A stretch of 64,000 nt of DNA from an uncultured Bacteroides sp. Its GTDB lineage: Bacteria > Bacteroidota > Bacteroidia > Bacteroidales > Bacteroidaceae. This document shows positions 44,578 to 53,524 of the stretch, piece after piece. The notes under the pieces were generated by a model. It was not told the origin of the DNA and did not search any database. It was given only the letters and a program-made list of their open reading frames with translations. The position numbers and the translations under genes are program-made. The stretch lies in assembly GCA_944319875.1 (NCBI GenBank), contig CALUFR010000017.1, forward strand, positions 1 to 64,000. Reading direction: 5' to 3'. How positions within the stretch are numbered: the first letter of the stretch is position 1; each line of letters begins with the position of its first letter.

Positions 44578-47064
44578 TTACTTAAAAAGATTAACCAGCG
44601 TTGCCACCATTGTAGCCAAAGATGCGGCAGATGTACCCATACCGATAATTTCAGCCGCACTCATTTTCTTCTTCGGATCCTTGGCCGGCACTATGATTTC
44701 ACATCCGGGCTCAATGGCTTTAGAACTACGCGCCTTCAAGCGAGAGACGGTACCGTTCATATAAACGACGTAGGCCCGACGCTTCTTCGCACCGTTTCCA
44801 AAACCACCGGCTTGGTTGATATAATATTTCAAACTCTCGCCTTTCTTATAAAGTACCGTATTGGGATACATGACTGCTCCGTTAATCTTAACTGTACTCA
44901 CATACTCGGGTACGTACAGGATATCGCCTTCGCGCAACACCATATCGTACTGCGATCCAGGATTCTTCAACGCTTTCTCCAAGTCGATACCGACAGAATA
45001 ACGGGTAGATAAGTCCAATTTCTTCATTGACACGGAATCACCCATATTCACCATACGCATCGCGTCTTCCTTACGACGCAACTCGTCTTCTGTCATCTCA
45101 CGCATTAAACGCGCTCCGCGCACATACGCAGCCGGAGTAACACCACCGGCTTTCTTTACCAAATCACTCAAGCGCTCATTCTTCTTGGACAACGCATAAC
45201 TTCCGCTGAACAAGACTTCACCGGCAACGGTCACGTTACGCTGCTCATAATAGGCCGGACTGCGACGGATATACACCTCATCAAACGGCTTCAACCGGAA
45301 GTCATCGCTTCCCTCTCCCACCAGCATGCCGTCCTTCAGGTTGAAAGAGAAGCTTTCACCGACCGTCAATGTGAAATCTTCACTCTTCGGAGACTTCACA
45401 CGACGGGCAATCTCCACTTTAGTAGTGGCGGCAGCCTCCAATAAACCTCCCGCCTGCAATACCAGGTCTTCAACCGTCAGGTTTTCAGAATAAAGGAATG
45501 TACCCGGATTGGCCACTTCGCCGTGTATCGTGACTGTCTGCTCTTCCTGAATGTCATGTATGCTCGGAATGTACAGAATGTCGTTCTTGACCAGAGGAAT
45601 GTCTGCCACGGTGCCGTTCAACAAGCCTCTGAGATCCACCTGAATCATTTCATGCGTCAGGTCAGGCTTTTCGCGATCAAGGATCGCACGATTCAGGAAT
45701 GCGTCTCCACGGACACCTTCCGCCTTAGCCAGCAAGCTCTTGACTGTATTTGCGGACCCGTCCATCTGATAGAGGCCCGGACGATAAACCGCTCCACGTA
45801 TCTCAACGCGGTTCTCGTAACGGTTCAAAACTGAATCGACCGTAACGACATCACCGTCATCCATACGGAAAGAAGCGTAATCAGCCTCATCCACATTATA
45901 TATCTGCAACTCACGACCTGTCTTACGCACCACGCGCACAGCTTTCTTATAAGCATCACCCATAAAGCCGCCTGCATATTCCAGCAATGTCTTCATGTTC
46001 TCTTCCTTAGTCAGTTCATAGAACATAGGGCGCTTCACATGTCCAAGGATTTGTACCAATGAAATATAAGGATTAACCAACACGGCATCACCATCCTGAA
46101 GGCGGATGTCATCCTTCATTTTACCCTGCATCAAAAGATCATAGACGTCCAGTTCGGCCACCACATCACCGTTACGCACTACCTTGATATTACGCAGGCT
46201 ACCAATTTTGTTCACTCCACCGGCACTGTACAACGCATGGAACACAGAAGAGAAGGAGGAGAGTGTGTAAGTTCCCGGCACCATTACTTCACCCATCACA
46301 TTCACCTGAATGGAGCGTATTTCTCCTAATGTCAGCTTAACATTCGTGGTGGGAGCCTCACCGCTGACTCCTGAATAAATTCGGGAAAACTCTTGTTTCA
46401 GATATTGATTGGCCTCGTCCACCGTTTTTCCACTCAGATACACGGGTCCCAGTGTGTTAACCAAGATGCTTCCTTCCGGTGAAATAGTCTGGCGAATGGT
46501 GGTTTCCGAGGCGCCCCACACGTCGATAATCACCTCATCGCCAGGTCCCAAACGATAGTCGATCGGTGTGGCAATATTATAATTGGGTTCAAACGTCAGA
46601 TTAGGATTGGAAAAGACATTGTGTCCGAAGATTTGTTGAGTCGGGTCTTCTTCTCTCTCCCTATACAAATTCCGTCCACCGACTCCAGAAGAATCTTCCG
46701 GCATACCGCCGGATTGCTGCTGAAGGCTGTTGGCAGGAGCAGTACGAAATCCTTGAGCAGTCTGTTCTCGATTCAGTTGACTACTCTCCTGGTCATTGGA
46801 GACACGCTGACGCGAACGGGTTTCCGACACTTGACCATCCACTTGCCTTCCCTCTTGAGCATTCTCATATTTCTCTTTGATTCGCTCGACCTGCTCTTTC
46901 GTGACGCCTCTGCGCATCAGTTCTACAGTAATCTCCCGCTGGGATTTACCTGTTTTTTGAGCGTCTTTGACATATTGCACCACTTGTTCGTCAGACATTT
47001 GCTGAGCCATCACCGCTCCGCAGAACAATGACAGAAGGAAAAATAGAGTAAATAATCTACGCAT
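44578..47064 (-). CDS. Wza-type polysaccharide export protein with SLBB repeats
   Basis: 828 aa with a signal peptide (GAVMA-QQM). An N-terminal part (~20-130) is helical and Gln/Arg-rich. The polysaccharide export domain starts at YRLGPGDEVIIDVWGASE (~170), followed by about six SLBB repeats, e.g. IQVNVMGEVMVPGTYTLSSF, VTIHGEVANPGTFLYSEN and VTVAGEVLFSGSYALSKKN. The C-terminal end (GTSAASLATMVATLVNLF) is hydrophobic and could cross the outer membrane. Wza proteins form the outer-membrane channel for capsule or exopolysaccharide. Length is far above E. coli Wza but usual for Bacteroidetes. A TAAATTTG -7-like element is on the minus strand at 47115-47122. Confidence 0.87.
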   Translation of the reverse strand: MRRLFTLFFLLSLFCGAVMAQQMSDEQVVQYVKDAQKTGKSQREITVELMRRGVTKEQVERIKEKYENAQEGRQVDGQVSETRSRQRVSNDQESSQLNREQTAQGFRTAPANSLQQQSGGMPEDSSGVGGRNLYREREEDPTQQIFGHNVFSNPNLTFEPNYNIATPIDYRLGPGDEVIIDVWGASETTIRQTISPEGSILVNTLGPVYLSGKTVDEANQYLKQEFSRIYSGVSGEAPTTNVKLTLGEIRSIQVNVMGEVMVPGTYTLSSFSSVFHALYSAGGVNKIGSLRNIKVVRNGDVVAELDVYDLLMQGKMKDDIRLQDGDAVLVNPYISLVQILGHVKRPMFYELTKEENMKTLLEYAGGFMGDAYKKAVRVVRKTGRELQIYNVDEADYASFRMDDGDVVTVDSVLNRYENRVEIRGAVYRPGLYQMDGSANTVKSLLAKAEGVRGDAFLNRAILDREKPDLTHEMIQVDLRGLLNGTVADIPLVKNDILYIPSIHDIQEEQTVTIHGEVANPGTFLYSENLTVEDLVLQAGGLLEAAATTKVEIARRVKSPKSEDFTLTVGESFSFNLKDGMLVGEGSDDFRLKPFDEVYIRRSPAYYEQRNVTVAGEVLFSGSYALSKKNERLSDLVKKAGGVTPAAYVRGARLMREMTEDELRRKEDAMRMVNMGDSVSMKKLDLSTRYSVGIDLEKALKNPGSQYDMVLREGDILYVPEYVSTVKINGAVMYPNTVLYKKGESLKYYINQAGGFGNGAKKRRAYVVYMNGTVSRLKARSSKAIEPGCEIIVPAKDPKKKMSAAEIIGMGTSAASLATMVATLVNLFK

Positions 47065-47281
47065 ACAATCTGCTTCTAAAATCTTGAAAATTATAGTTTA
47101 CTTAAATCAGCGTGCAAATTTAATACATTATTTTCAAACTATCAGCCCATTCCTCCTATTAAGTTTCGGAAAAAAGCCAAAAGCCTCTCAAAAGAGATGA
47201 AACGAAGAAGGATTCTCCAATGGTGAAAGATAGACATCGCAGACATTCTTGAAAATATTTCGAAAAAAAAGGCCAAAGTTT

Positions 47282-47311
47282 TTTGCAGTTTCAAATAAAG
47301 CTGTACCTTTG
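47282..47311 (+). promoter_or_regulatory. promoter of tRNA-Thr
   Basis: TTTG (47282-47285) and TACCTTTG (47304-47311), 18 bases apart; the tRNA begins 25 bases later. Confidence 0.65.
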
Positions 47312-47335
47312 CACGCCGTAAGAACAATCCGCCAC

Positions 47336-47408
<73 letters not shown>

Positions 47409-47513
47409 CAACAAAAAGTCTACTTATAAATTATTTCTTTCTTATTCCCAATCGCATTTTCTTCATGTGCAACCACATAAAAGGTTAAATCCGGACAGAC
47501 GGATTAGAAATAG

Positions 47514-47544
47514 TTGTTCTTATGAAAGAAATTATATACATTTG
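47514..47544 (+). promoter_or_regulatory. promoter of the GH78 gene
   Basis: TACATTTG (47537-47544) is a -7 element; a near-consensus -33 TTG (47514-47516, preceded by G) lies 20 bases upstream. Confidence 0.55.
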
Positions 47545-47585
47545 CTGAACAAACTTACATCAAACACAAAAACTATAGTAATACC

Positions 47586-50165
47586 ATGAAACTTAAACCA
47601 TTCAGAAAGACGATTTCCGGGATTTGGGTATTAGGAATGCTATTTTCGCTTTCTTGTTGTACGGAACAAAAGAAAGAGGAGATACATCGGACAGACGCGT
47701 TGGACAACCAGGCATGGAATTCTTCCACATGGATTTCGGCCGCAAATGCACCTGTCGTGACTGGCACAGTTTTTGACGGAACAAGAGCGGCCGACGGAGC
47801 AAGCTGGTTTATATCAACCGTGAAGAATCCCCAAAAGGTAAACCGTGCACGGTGGATGACTTCCGCTCTCGGCGTGTATGACATCTATATAAATGGAACG
47901 TTAATCGGAGACGAAATTCTAAAGCCCGGTTTTACCCATTACGATAAAACAAAATTGTCTTTCACTTACGACATAACCGCTGCGTTTAACACAGAGGTCA
48001 GCGCGACGAACGTCCTGGCGGCTCAGGTTACCCCGGGGTGGTGGGCCGACAAAATCATCACGCCCGGCAACCATGAAGGAATGATTGGTAAGAAATGTGC
48101 CTTCCGCGGCGTGCTTGAACTGACGTATGCGGATGGGAGCAAACAGCTTCTCGGGACAGACACCCAAAACTGGAAAGCAGGCATTGCCGGACCGGTGACC
48201 CATGCCGATATCTTCGACGGAGAAGAATATGACGCCCGCATACGTCTCGGTTACGAGACGCCGGAGAAGTTGTCCGCTCCAGAAATAAACGAAGAATTTC
48301 AGGGCGAGCTGATACCTTCGGATGGAGCCGAGATTTATTTCCGCGAGGACCTAGCGCTCGCCCCCGTGAAAGCATACACATGGGAAGGGGTTACCGGTGA
48401 AAGTAACGAGGCTTTCGGAAAAATAATCATCAAAAAAGAATTTAAAGCCGGAGAAACGATGACCGTAAAACCGGGTGAAAAATTAGTGATTGATTTCGGT
48501 CAGAACTGCGCAGGTGTTCCTTCATTCGTCTTCAATGCAAAGGAGGGGACAGTATTGGAATGTCTCACTTCCGAGTTGCTGAACGATGGTAACGGAACCA
48601 AAAGTCGCGGAATGGATGGCCCGGAAGGCAGCGTACATAGACAGAACCTTCGAATTCCGGCCAGCGGAATGAAGCTGAAATATACTTTTGCAAATTCGGC
48701 CGACGACACCTACTATCGCCCGCGCGGCACGTTCTTTGGTTACCGCTTTGTTTCCATCACCGCTTCCGATGAGGTACGGATTAAAAAAATAGAGTCAATT
48801 CCTGTCACATCCATCACGAAAGAGATGGAAATCGGGAGCATCACTACAGGAAACGAGATGGTAAACAAACTGATATCCAACACCCTCTGGGGACAGCGTT
48901 CCAACTACCTCTCCGTGCCGACAGACTGCCCGCAACGCAACGAACGACTGGGCTGGACAGCGGATACACAGGTATTCACCGAAACAGGCACTTTCTTTGC
49001 GAACACCGCATCCTTCTTCCATAAATGGATGCGGGACATGAGAGATTCTCAAAGCGAAACCGGCGGCTTCCCGGGTGTCGCACCTCTCAGTCAATATGGA
49101 AATGAGATGATGCGTTTAGGATGGGCCGATGCCGGCATCATTGTTCCTTGGACTATTTGGAAGCAGTTTGGCGATACCGAGATTGTGAACCAATGCTGGG
49201 AGTCAATGGAGAAATTCATGATGCATATCAATGAGACGAAGTATGATCATACCACCTTGACTGAAGAAAACAGAAATTATCAGTGGGCGGACTGGCTAAG
49301 CTACGAACCGCTGGAAAGCCACGGAGGTAGCGCCTTTGGCAAGAACGGGCCCCTACCTGAAGCCGTGGAATATTGGAATTATCTGAGTGCTTCCTACTGG
49401 GTTATCGATGCGGAAATGATGCGGGATATGGCTCATGCTACCGAACGAGATGCTTCTCGGTATGAGAAAATGGTTTCGGACGCCAAGACATATATCCAAA
49501 ACCGATTTTTCACCCCTGAAGGTCTGTTTAAGACTGAAATTCTGAATACCATGCAGACTCCGGCTTTGTTTGCTTTGAAGAATGATATATGGGAAGGCAA
49601 AGTGAAAGAGGATATGATAGCCCGCCTGAGAAAAAATTTCGAGGAGCATGATACTTGCCTGCAAACAGGTTTTCTTGGTACATCAATCCTTATGCCGACC
49701 CTTACGGAAAATGGTATGGCGGACATTGCGTGGAATCTGCTGTTCCAACGGAAAAATCCCAGCTGGCTTTATTCTATCGATAACGGCGCAACCACGATCT
49801 GGGAACGATGGAACAGTTATATGACAGAGACAGGGATGGGACCGAGCGGCATGAACAGTTTCAACCATTACGCTTACGGAGTTGTATGCGAATGGATTTG
49901 GGAAAGTGTTGCAGGAATTGCTTCTGATACAGAAGTTCCCGGTTTTAAACATATTATCATGAAACCCTTCCCCGACAAGCGCCTGGGGCATGTCGATGCG
50001 GTTTATCATTCCGCAGCGGGATGCATAAAGAGTTCATGGAGATATGAGGGAGAGAAATGGATATGGGATTTCACGATACCCGAAGGTTGCAGGGCATCTG
50101 TTACGCTCCCCGGTGAGACAGAAGTCCAGGAGTACACAGCGGGAGAATATCGTGTAAGCCGTTAG
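47586..50165 (+). CDS. GH78 alpha-L-rhamnosidase, lipoprotein
   Basis: 859 aa with a lipoprotein signal ending FSLS-C (Cys24, next to Cys25). Domain order fits GH78: N-terminal beta domain (~40-240, with ARWMTSALGVYDIYINGTLIG), a second beta-sandwich (~270-420), an (alpha/alpha)6 barrel (~425-770) starting with SVPTDCPQRNERLGWTADTQ, the rhamnosidase hallmark carrying acidic catalytic residues, then WADWLSYEPLESHGGSAFG and the usual GATTIWERWNSY; a C-terminal beta domain (~775-859) has GVVCEWIWESVAGI. It removes terminal L-rhamnose from plant or bacterial glycans and is probably surface-exposed or periplasmic. It is monogenic with its own promoter and no SusCD pair nearby. Confidence 0.9.
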   Translation: MKLKPFRKTISGIWVLGMLFSLSCCTEQKKEEIHRTDALDNQAWNSSTWISAANAPVVTGTVFDGTRAADGASWFISTVKNPQKVNRARWMTSALGVYDIYINGTLIGDEILKPGFTHYDKTKLSFTYDITAAFNTEVSATNVLAAQVTPGWWADKIITPGNHEGMIGKKCAFRGVLELTYADGSKQLLGTDTQNWKAGIAGPVTHADIFDGEEYDARIRLGYETPEKLSAPEINEEFQGELIPSDGAEIYFREDLALAPVKAYTWEGVTGESNEAFGKIIIKKEFKAGETMTVKPGEKLVIDFGQNCAGVPSFVFNAKEGTVLECLTSELLNDGNGTKSRGMDGPEGSVHRQNLRIPASGMKLKYTFANSADDTYYRPRGTFFGYRFVSITASDEVRIKKIESIPVTSITKEMEIGSITTGNEMVNKLISNTLWGQRSNYLSVPTDCPQRNERLGWTADTQVFTETGTFFANTASFFHKWMRDMRDSQSETGGFPGVAPLSQYGNEMMRLGWADAGIIVPWTIWKQFGDTEIVNQCWESMEKFMMHINETKYDHTTLTEENRNYQWADWLSYEPLESHGGSAFGKNGPLPEAVEYWNYLSASYWVIDAEMMRDMAHATERDASRYEKMVSDAKTYIQNRFFTPEGLFKTEILNTMQTPALFALKNDIWEGKVKEDMIARLRKNFEEHDTCLQTGFLGTSILMPTLTENGMADIAWNLLFQRKNPSWLYSIDNGATTIWERWNSYMTETGMGPSGMNSFNHYAYGVVCEWIWESVAGIASDTEVPGFKHIIMKPFPDKRLGHVDAVYHSAAGCIKSSWRYEGEKWIWDFTIPEGCRASVTLPGETEVQEYTAGEYRVSR

Positions 50166-50175
50166 AAAAAATATA

Positions 50176-50183
50176 TACCTTTG
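50176..50183 (+). promoter_or_regulatory. -7 element of mltG
   Basis: TACCTTTG, 26 bases before the ATG and 10 bases after the rhamnosidase stop, fits TAnnTTTG. The -33 region is not consensus. Confidence 0.5.
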
Positions 50184-50208
50184 CAGGGTATAAAAAAACA
50201 TCAAGTTC

Positions 50209-51240
50209 ATGACGAAAAAGAAAGGATTAATCCTCACATTGTTCCTGCTGATAGCGGCCTGTATCCTCTGTGTGGGAATTGGGTACCAACTCCTGCTGGC
50301 TCCCCAGTTCCATCCACAGGCCAAAGTCCACATCTACATTGACCGCGACGACACGGTCGACTCCGTCTACCGGAAACTACGACAAAATGCCTTTCCCGGC
50401 AACCTGAGCGGTCTGCGCTGGCTGGCTCGCCTGAAGCAATATCCGGAGCACGTCAAGACCGGACGTTACGCCATCTTTCCGGATGACAATGCCTACGACG
50501 TCCTCAACCGCCTCCTCCGCGGCCAACAGGAACCGATGAACCTTGTCATCGGCAGCGTCCGCACATTGGACAGACTCGCACGCAACGTAGGTCACCAACT
50601 GATGATAGACTCGGCAGAAATCATGCAAGCCTTGAGTGACACCGCCCGCTGGAGTCGCCAAGGCTATACACCCGAAACTCTGCCCGCCCTATTCATCCCC
50701 GAAACCTACCAAGTCTACTGGGACATGGATGCGGAAGATTTCTTCTCTCGCATGACGAAGGAGCACAAACGCTTCTGGAACAAAAAACGTTTGACCCAAG
50801 CCGATTCCTTAGGCATGACACCCGCCGAAGTGTCGACCTTAGCTTCTATCGTAGAAGAAGAAACCAACAACCGGCTGGAGAAACCGATTGTAGCCGGTTT
50901 ATACATCAACCGCCTGCGTGCTGGCATCCCTCTACAGGCCGACCCCACCGTAAGGTTCGCCCTGCAGGACTTCTCGCTCCGCCGCATCACGAACGCCCAC
51001 CTGAACGTTCCGTCGCCTTACAACACCTATCTTCATACCGGACTCCCGCCGGGTCCCATCCGCATTCCCTCTCCCGCAGGTCTCGACGCCGTCCTCAACT
51101 ACACACGCCACAACTATCTGTACATGTGCGCCAAAGAAGACTTCTCTGGTACGCACAATTTCGCATCGACTTACGCCAGGCACATGCAAAATGCTCGAAA
51201 ATACTGGAATGCACTGAACAAAAGAAAGATTTTCAAGTAG
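50209..51240 (+). CDS. mltG: endolytic murein transglycosylase MltG
   Basis: 343 aa. One N-terminal membrane anchor (~6-26), a LysM-like domain (~40-100, VHIYIDRDDTVDSVYRKL) and the YceG catalytic domain with ASIVEEETN (catalytic Glu ~220), PIVAGLYINRLRAGIPLQADPTV and PSPYNTYLHTGLPPGPI. It cuts nascent peptidoglycan strands in the periplasm and is thought to end chain growth. Length matches the family. Own promoter; no operon partner. Confidence 0.93.
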   Translation: MTKKKGLILTLFLLIAACILCVGIGYQLLLAPQFHPQAKVHIYIDRDDTVDSVYRKLRQNAFPGNLSGLRWLARLKQYPEHVKTGRYAIFPDDNAYDVLNRLLRGQQEPMNLVIGSVRTLDRLARNVGHQLMIDSAEIMQALSDTARWSRQGYTPETLPALFIPETYQVYWDMDAEDFFSRMTKEHKRFWNKKRLTQADSLGMTPAEVSTLASIVEEETNNRLEKPIVAGLYINRLRAGIPLQADPTVRFALQDFSLRRITNAHLNVPSPYNTYLHTGLPPGPIRIPSPAGLDAVLNYTRHNYLYMCAKEDFSGTHNFASTYARHMQNARKYWNALNKRKIFK

Positions 51241-51267
51241 ATTTTATTAAATGTAAGAGTAAAAGCT

Positions 51268-51275
51268 TATATTTG
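51268..51275 (+). promoter_or_regulatory. -7 element of the ior-paaK operon
   Basis: TATATTTG, 43 bases before the iorA ATG, fits TAnnTTTG. No clear -33 TTTG. Confidence 0.55.
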
Positions 51276-51317
51276 CCATCTGTATAACCCGAATCATTAC
51301 AAAATACGAAGAAAGAT

Positions 51318-52910
51318 ATGAGCAAACAACTCTTACTTGGCGATGAAGCCATTGCACAAGCCGCACTCGATGCTGGATTGTCGGGCGTGTATGCCTATCC
51401 GGGCACTCCCTCCACGGAAATTACGGAATACATCCAGGCGTCTCCCGCCACAGCAGCACGTCACATACACAGTCATTGGTGTACAAACGAAAAGACGGCT
51501 ATGGAAGCCGCCCTCGGCATGTCCTTCGCAGGCAAGCGCTCACTGGTCTGCATGAAGCATGTGGGCATGAACGTGGCAGCCGACTGTTTCATCAACGCCG
51601 CCATTACAGGAGTGAAAGGAGGCATGATCGTCGTTGCAGCCGATGACCCCAGCATGCACTCCTCTCAAAACGAACAGGACAGCCGCTTCTACGGTGACTT
51701 CTCACTGATACCCATGTACGAACCCAGCAACCAGCAGGAAGCCTATGACATGGTCTACGGTGGCTTCCATTTCTCCGAAGAAATGGGCGAACCCATCCTG
51801 CTGCGTATCGTTACACGCCTGGCACACTCGCGTTCCGGTGTAGAGAGCAAAGCGGAACAACCGCAAAACGATCTCTCCTTCAGCGATGATCCCCGCCAGT
51901 TCATCCTCCTGCCGGGTAATGCGCGCAAGCGTTACAAAGCCCTCTTACAACGCCAGGAAGAATTCATCAAAGCCTCCGAAGACTCTCCCTATAATCGCTA
52001 TCAGGACGGGCCCAACAAAAGACTGGGCATCGTAGCTTGCGGCATAGGCTATAACTATCTCATGGAGAATTATCCCGAGGGCTGCGAATACCCCGTACTG
52101 AAAATCGGCCAATATCCCCTACCCCAAAAACAGCTGACGAAGCTTGTCGACGAATGCGACGAAATCCTTGTGCTGGAAGACGGACAACCCTTTGTGGAAA
52201 AACAGCTGAAAGGTTATCTGGGCAGAGGTGTCAAGGTGAAAGGCCGCCTAGACGGCACTCTGTCCACTGACGGCGAACTGACGCCCGATAGCGTGGCACG
52301 CGCCGTAGGCAAAGAGAACAAAGCGGAATTTGCCGTACCTTCGCTGGTAGAAATGCGTCCGCCTTCATTGTGCGACGGTTGCGGACACCGCGACATGTAC
52401 ACCGTGCTGACCCAAGTACTGAAAGAAGAATACCCCACGCATAAAGTATTCAGCGACATCGGTTGCTACACACTGGGAGCCAACGCCCCCTTCCATGCCA
52501 TCAACTCGTGCGTCGACATGGGGGCCTCCATCACAATGGCCAAAGGAGCGTCTGACGCAGGCCTACATCCGGCCGTCGCCGTCATCGGAGACTCCACCTT
52601 CACCCATTCAGGCATGACCGGCCTGCTCGATTGTGTCAACGAGAACGCCAACGTCACCATCGTCATCTCCGATAACGAGACGACAGCCATGACCGGTGGT
52701 CAGGACTCAGCCGGCACCGGACGCTTGGAAAGCATCTGCCAAGGCATCGGCGTCGCTCCTGAACACATACGCGTCGTTGTCCCTCTGAAAAAGAATTATG
52801 AAGAGATGAAACAGGTCATCCGTGAAGAGATTGAATATAAAGGAGTATCTGTCATCATCCCACGCAGAGAATGTATCCAAACTTTAGCACGTAAAAAACG
52901 AAACAAGTAA
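51318..52910 (+). CDS. iorA: indolepyruvate:ferredoxin oxidoreductase alpha subunit, without ferredoxin domain
   Basis: 530 aa. The N-terminal pyrimidine-binding part starts LLLGDEAIAQAALDAG and AYPGTPSTEITEYI; the C-terminal TPP-binding part has CDGCGHRDMYTVLTQV (~350), FSDIGCYTLGANAPF and GDSTFTHSGMTGLLDCVNEN (~425, diphosphate/metal motif). It oxidatively decarboxylates aryl pyruvates to aryl-acetyl-CoA, or the reverse. Archaeal IorA proteins have an added C-terminal domain with two 4Fe-4S clusters; this one stops soon after IIPRRECIQ with no CxxCxxC motif. An electron partner must therefore be separate. 7 bases separate it from iorB. Confidence 0.88.
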   Translation: MSKQLLLGDEAIAQAALDAGLSGVYAYPGTPSTEITEYIQASPATAARHIHSHWCTNEKTAMEAALGMSFAGKRSLVCMKHVGMNVAADCFINAAITGVKGGMIVVAADDPSMHSSQNEQDSRFYGDFSLIPMYEPSNQQEAYDMVYGGFHFSEEMGEPILLRIVTRLAHSRSGVESKAEQPQNDLSFSDDPRQFILLPGNARKRYKALLQRQEEFIKASEDSPYNRYQDGPNKRLGIVACGIGYNYLMENYPEGCEYPVLKIGQYPLPQKQLTKLVDECDEILVLEDGQPFVEKQLKGYLGRGVKVKGRLDGTLSTDGELTPDSVARAVGKENKAEFAVPSLVEMRPPSLCDGCGHRDMYTVLTQVLKEEYPTHKVFSDIGCYTLGANAPFHAINSCVDMGASITMAKGASDAGLHPAVAVIGDSTFTHSGMTGLLDCVNENANVTIVISDNETTAMTGGQDSAGTGRLESICQGIGVAPEHIRVVVPLKKNYEEMKQVIREEIEYKGVSVIIPRRECIQTLARKKRNK

Positions 52911-52917
52911 GATTACC

Positions 52918-53499
52918 ATGAAAAAAGATATCATATTATCGGGCGTGGGAGGACAAGGCATTCTTTCCATTGCCACCGTCATCGGACAAGCAGCATTGAA
53001 ATCGGGTCTTTACATGAAGCAGGCAGAAGTACACGGAATGAGCCAGCGTGGAGGCGACGTACAGTCCAATCTCCGCATCAGTGACCAACCCATCGCATCG
53101 GACCTCATCCCGACAGGGAAATGTGACATCATTCTCTCGCTGGAACCGATGGAAGCGTTGCGTTACCTTCCCTACCTCAATCCGGAAGGCTGGCTGATTA
53201 CCAACGAAACGCCGTTCATCAACATACCCAACTATCCGTCAGAAGAAAGTATCAAGGCGGAGCTTGACAAACTCCCGCATAAAATCGTCCTGAACGTGAA
53301 CGAAGTAGCCAAGCGAGTGGGTTCTCCCCGAGTCGCCAACATCGTATTACTGGGAGCCACCATTCCCTTCCTTGATATCGACTACGAAACGGTGAAAGAA
53401 AGCATCCGCGAAATCTTCCAACGCAAGGGCGAAGATATCGTGACACTGAATCTCAAGGCACTGGAAGCGGGCAAAGAAATAGCAGAAAACAGAATATAG
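52918..53499 (+). CDS. iorB: indolepyruvate oxidoreductase beta subunit
   Basis: 193 aa. GVGGQGILSIATVIGQAAL at the N-terminus and EVHGMSQRGGDVQSNLRIS are the marks of the gamma-type domain of 2-oxoacid:ferredoxin oxidoreductases. LEPMEALRYLPYL and IVLLGATIPFLDI follow. It completes the two-subunit enzyme with IorA. The next gene starts 25 bases later on the same transcript. Confidence 0.9.
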   Translation: MKKDIILSGVGGQGILSIATVIGQAALKSGLYMKQAEVHGMSQRGGDVQSNLRISDQPIASDLIPTGKCDIILSLEPMEALRYLPYLNPEGWLITNETPFINIPNYPSEESIKAELDKLPHKIVLNVNEVAKRVGSPRVANIVLLGATIPFLDIDYETVKESIREIFQRKGEDIVTLNLKALEAGKEIAENRI

Positions 53500-53524
53500 A
53501 AATCGGATAAAACAGACACAAACC

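Noticed and set aside
47065..47335. Invertible promoter before the wza-like gene
   Set aside because: No pair of long inverted repeats flanking the promoter was found, unlike Bacteroides capsule loci.
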